This document shows, piece after piece, positions 40,443 to 41,504 of a stretch of DNA of 41,504 bases (position 1 is its first letter; each line of letters opens with the position of its first letter). The DNA is taken from NCBI GenBank assembly GCA_002371675.1, contig DFGE01000001.1, forward strand, positions 1 to 41,504. The letters run 5' to 3'. The DNA is from Clostridiales bacterium UBA3758 (lineage in GTDB: Bacteria; Bacillota; Clostridia; Oscillospirales; Oscillospiraceae). The notes below the pieces were generated by a model. The model had not been told where the DNA came from, ran no database searches, and worked only from the letters and a program-made list of their open reading frames with translations. Made by a program: the position numbers and the translations under genes.

Positions 40443-40475
40443 GAGCCAGCTCCGCCATCATCGGGGAGCTGGCTC
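40443..40475. terminator. Hairpin after the XRE gene
   Basis: An 11-bp stem (GAGCCAGCTCC at 40443-40453 with 40465-40475) directly after the stop. There is no clear T run, so it may also serve the convergent KTR gene, which ends at 40480. Confidence 0.5.
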
Positions 40476-40479
40476 TGCG

Positions 40480-40665
40480 TTATACGTCTGGCTCTTCGCT
40501 CAATACCATTTTCAATTGTACCACGTCAATCTGTGTTGTTTTTTTACATTTGGGACAGAACAGCGGGAATCTCACAAGAACGGTATCAGCATAAACCTTA
40601 GTCCGTGTCCTGCTCCTGCAAACAGGGCATGGGATCCAGCGAGAGCACCGGTCATAATCTTCCAT
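40480..40665 (-). CDS. Cysteine-rich KTR domain protein
   Basis: 61 residues. WIPCPVCRSRTRTKVYADT, FPLFCPKCKKTTQIDVVQLKMVLSEEPD match the short KTR proteins of Tn916-like and other conjugative elements, with two CxxC pairs that likely hold zinc. ATG 40665 has only a weak ribosome site. The function of the family is not known. Confidence 0.85.
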   Translation of the reverse strand: MEDYDRCSRWIPCPVCRSRTRTKVYADTVLVRFPLFCPKCKKTTQIDVVQLKMVLSEEPDV

Positions 40666-40680
40666 TTCTTATTGACTCAA

Positions 40681-40711
40681 CATAGGAAAGCTCAGTTTCC
40701 TATGCTTTTTT
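40681..40711 (+). terminator. Rho-independent terminator on the + strand
   Basis: A 9-bp stem (CATAGGAAA at 40681-40689 with 40696-40704) followed by CTTTTTTC. It would stop + strand transcripts that pass the XRE gene. Confidence 0.75.
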
Positions 40712-40962
40712 CTTTCTTTATAATCATTTCACAAATATGGACAACAGAATAAATGTTTTGATATAACACTTCCCGTCGTCAAGCGCAGCAAGATAGCGCT
40801 CGAGACTTATCACTCATTTTACAGACAATGTTTGCCTGAGATGGGTTTTTCGGAGAATAGTCAAACAATTATATTTTTCTTACCCTGCTTGTCCTAAAAA
40901 CTATAGCTATCTGTTTGACGTCTCCATGGCCAGAGTCGATGTCGTTAAAACAACAAAATGAA
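40712..40962. other. Low-GC stretch, no gene seen
   Basis: AT-rich bases with many stops in all frames. I see no open frame with a ribosome site and no clear repeat. Confidence 0.6.
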
Positions 40963-40993
40963 GCCGCCGATTCAAAGATAGAAAACCGGCGGC
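40963..40993 (-). terminator. Terminator after the small peptide gene
   Basis: A 7-bp GC stem (GCCGCCG at 40963-40969 with CGGCGGC at 40987-40993). On the minus strand it is followed by TTCATTTTGTTGTTTT. It lies 14 nt after the peptide stop. Confidence 0.55.
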
Positions 40994-41006
40994 CCTTTGC
41001 GACTAC

Positions 41007-41102
41007 TTAGTTACCTTCACCTTTAAGGCAATATGCACAAACATCCTCGGCCGAGGCAACAGTTGCAGCATCGCACACAACATTCTCATTCAGTGCTTCC
41101 AT
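41007..41102 (-). CDS. Small three-cysteine peptide, possible RiPP precursor
   Basis: 31 codons from ATG 41102 to TAA 41007, with GGAAAGGAGAAAAGC just upstream. The peptide begins MEALNENVVCDAAT and ends with VCAYCLKGEGN. Cys are at 10, 22 and 25, and the first two-thirds are rich in Ala, Val and Glu/Asp. It follows an MFS transporter gene by 46 nt and precedes a hairpin terminator, so peptide and transporter probably share a transcript. A modified secreted peptide with its exporter is the simplest reading. A modifying enzyme, if present, must lie upstream beyond the right edge. I do not recognise the peptide. Confidence 0.6.
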   Translation of the reverse strand: MEALNENVVCDAATVASAEDVCAYCLKGEGN

Positions 41103-41148
41103 TGCTTTTCTCCTTTCCTTTATATTCAACTAACAACCCCAAACGAGT

Positions 41149-41504
41149 TTAGGGCTGCGTGTTGTTAAAGTTCAAATCCCCAAAAAGGCAATTAATTAGT
41201 ATTAGTAGAAAAAAAGAAATCCCTATTAGAATTTGCATTCCAACTTGCATACCCAGTGCGTCAGAAAAGCATCCCATCAGTGGATGCGATATCATGGATA
41301 GTCCGGCACACGCTACTGACTTAAATGAAATAACTGTTACTCTGTATTTAGATACAATGCTGTTCTGCAACGCTCCGTACCTAACAGGGTTATATAAGCA
41401 AAACACACCTAAAGCGAGCACATAGAAAATAATAGATAGAAGTGGGGCCTTTGTTACGGAGAACAAGAAAAAAAGTGCTATCATTATCATAGGGCCTATC
41501 CTTA
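41149..41504 (-). CDS. C-terminal part of an MFS transporter (partial)
   Basis: The frame runs in from the right edge and ends at 41149, about 118 residues visible. Four hydrophobic segments are seen (starting with MIMIALFFLFSV, then LLSIIFYVLALGVFCLY, a segment with ACAGLSMISHPLMG, and ILIGISFFLLILINCLF). The loops LYNPVRYGALQNSIVSKYR and GCFSDALGMQVG fit the C-terminal half of a major facilitator protein. Its substrate is unknown. The GC content is much lower than in the left part of the window. Confidence 0.7.
   Translation of the reverse strand, partial: RIGPMIMIALFFLFSVTKAPLLSIIFYVLALGVFCLYNPVRYGALQNSIVSKYRVTVISFKSVACAGLSMISHPLMGCFSDALGMQVGMQILIGISFFLLILINCLFGDLNFNNTQP

Larger units (their letters stand above)
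36600..41504. mobile_element. Left part of an integrative (probably conjugative) element at tRNA-Ser
   Basis: From the tRNA 3' end rightward base composition drops from about 65% to below 50% GC, and codon use changes. The gene set is that of a Gram-positive integrative element: tyrosine integrase, excisionase, MazF-like protein, element sigma factor, divergent XRE regulator and a cysteine-rich KTR protein as in Tn916-like elements. The left boundary is probably within the tRNA T arm to CCA. The right boundary and the transfer genes are not in the window. The last 700 bases (from about 40740) are still lower in GC and may be cargo or a second insertion. Confidence 0.75.

Overview
The window is high-GC DNA from an anaerobic, spore-forming Clostridia, most like an Oscillospiraceae gut bacterium. 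The basis is spoIIE, a ferredoxin-linked [NiFe] hydrogenase with a full set of hyp genes except hypB, indolepyruvate:ferredoxin oxidoreductase, PadR/DUF2812 and AbrB/ABC pairs, and an integrative element of Gram-positive type. The placement rests on gene content and codon style only; no search was possible.

Layout. 1-3033: the end of an unknown gene, spoIIE and a small membrane protein, closed by a terminator. 3056-3366: the first patch of GTAGGGG-headed palindromic repeats. 3412-17302: a hydrogenase region. hypF has its own promoter and terminator, then hypCDE, then a 14-gene run: NuoC-like, NuoD-like catalytic subunit, hypA, eight Mrp/Mbh-type membrane subunits, NuoH-like, NuoB-like, and a long polyferredoxin with three 2[4Fe-4S] modules. 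17399-17940: second repeat patch. 18054-19316: a padR-DUF2812 operon with visible operators, followed by a hairpin-rich segment between two copies of one terminator. 19323-22726: iorBA and a divergent LysR gene with overlapping promoters. 22759-23603: the largest repeat patch. 23646-25370: AbrB plus a two-gene ABC transporter. 25384-27430: an Rrf2 regulator and glyA. 27392-30500: a sigma/anti-sigma-like pair lying between two copies of a roughly 200 bp direct repeat and flanked by more palindromes. 30563-32242: a compact RiPP operon, with a 41-residue six-cysteine peptide and a radical SAM/SPASM enzyme. 32282-35682: clpB preceded by a ribbon-helix-helix protein. 35797-36386: a 181 bp tandem repeat derived from the 5' half of tRNA-Ser, ahead of an intact tRNA-Ser(CGA). 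36600 to the right edge: lower-GC DNA of an integrative element inserted at that tRNA (integrase, excisionase, MazF-like protein, sigma factor, XRE regulator, KTR protein). It ends in a small cysteine-containing peptide gene and the end of an MFS transporter gene.

How it may work together (inference). IorAB would make reduced ferredoxin from aryl-pyruvates. The Mbh-like complex would re-oxidise ferredoxin by making H2 and pump ions through its Mrp-type subunits. HypA, C, D, E and F build the NiFe centre.

Most worth a second look: the two-gene RiPP operon; the tRNA-Ser-derived tandem array beside the integration site; the families of palindromes sharing a GTAGGGG head; the polyferredoxin with a recently duplicated module; and the second small peptide gene at the right edge.
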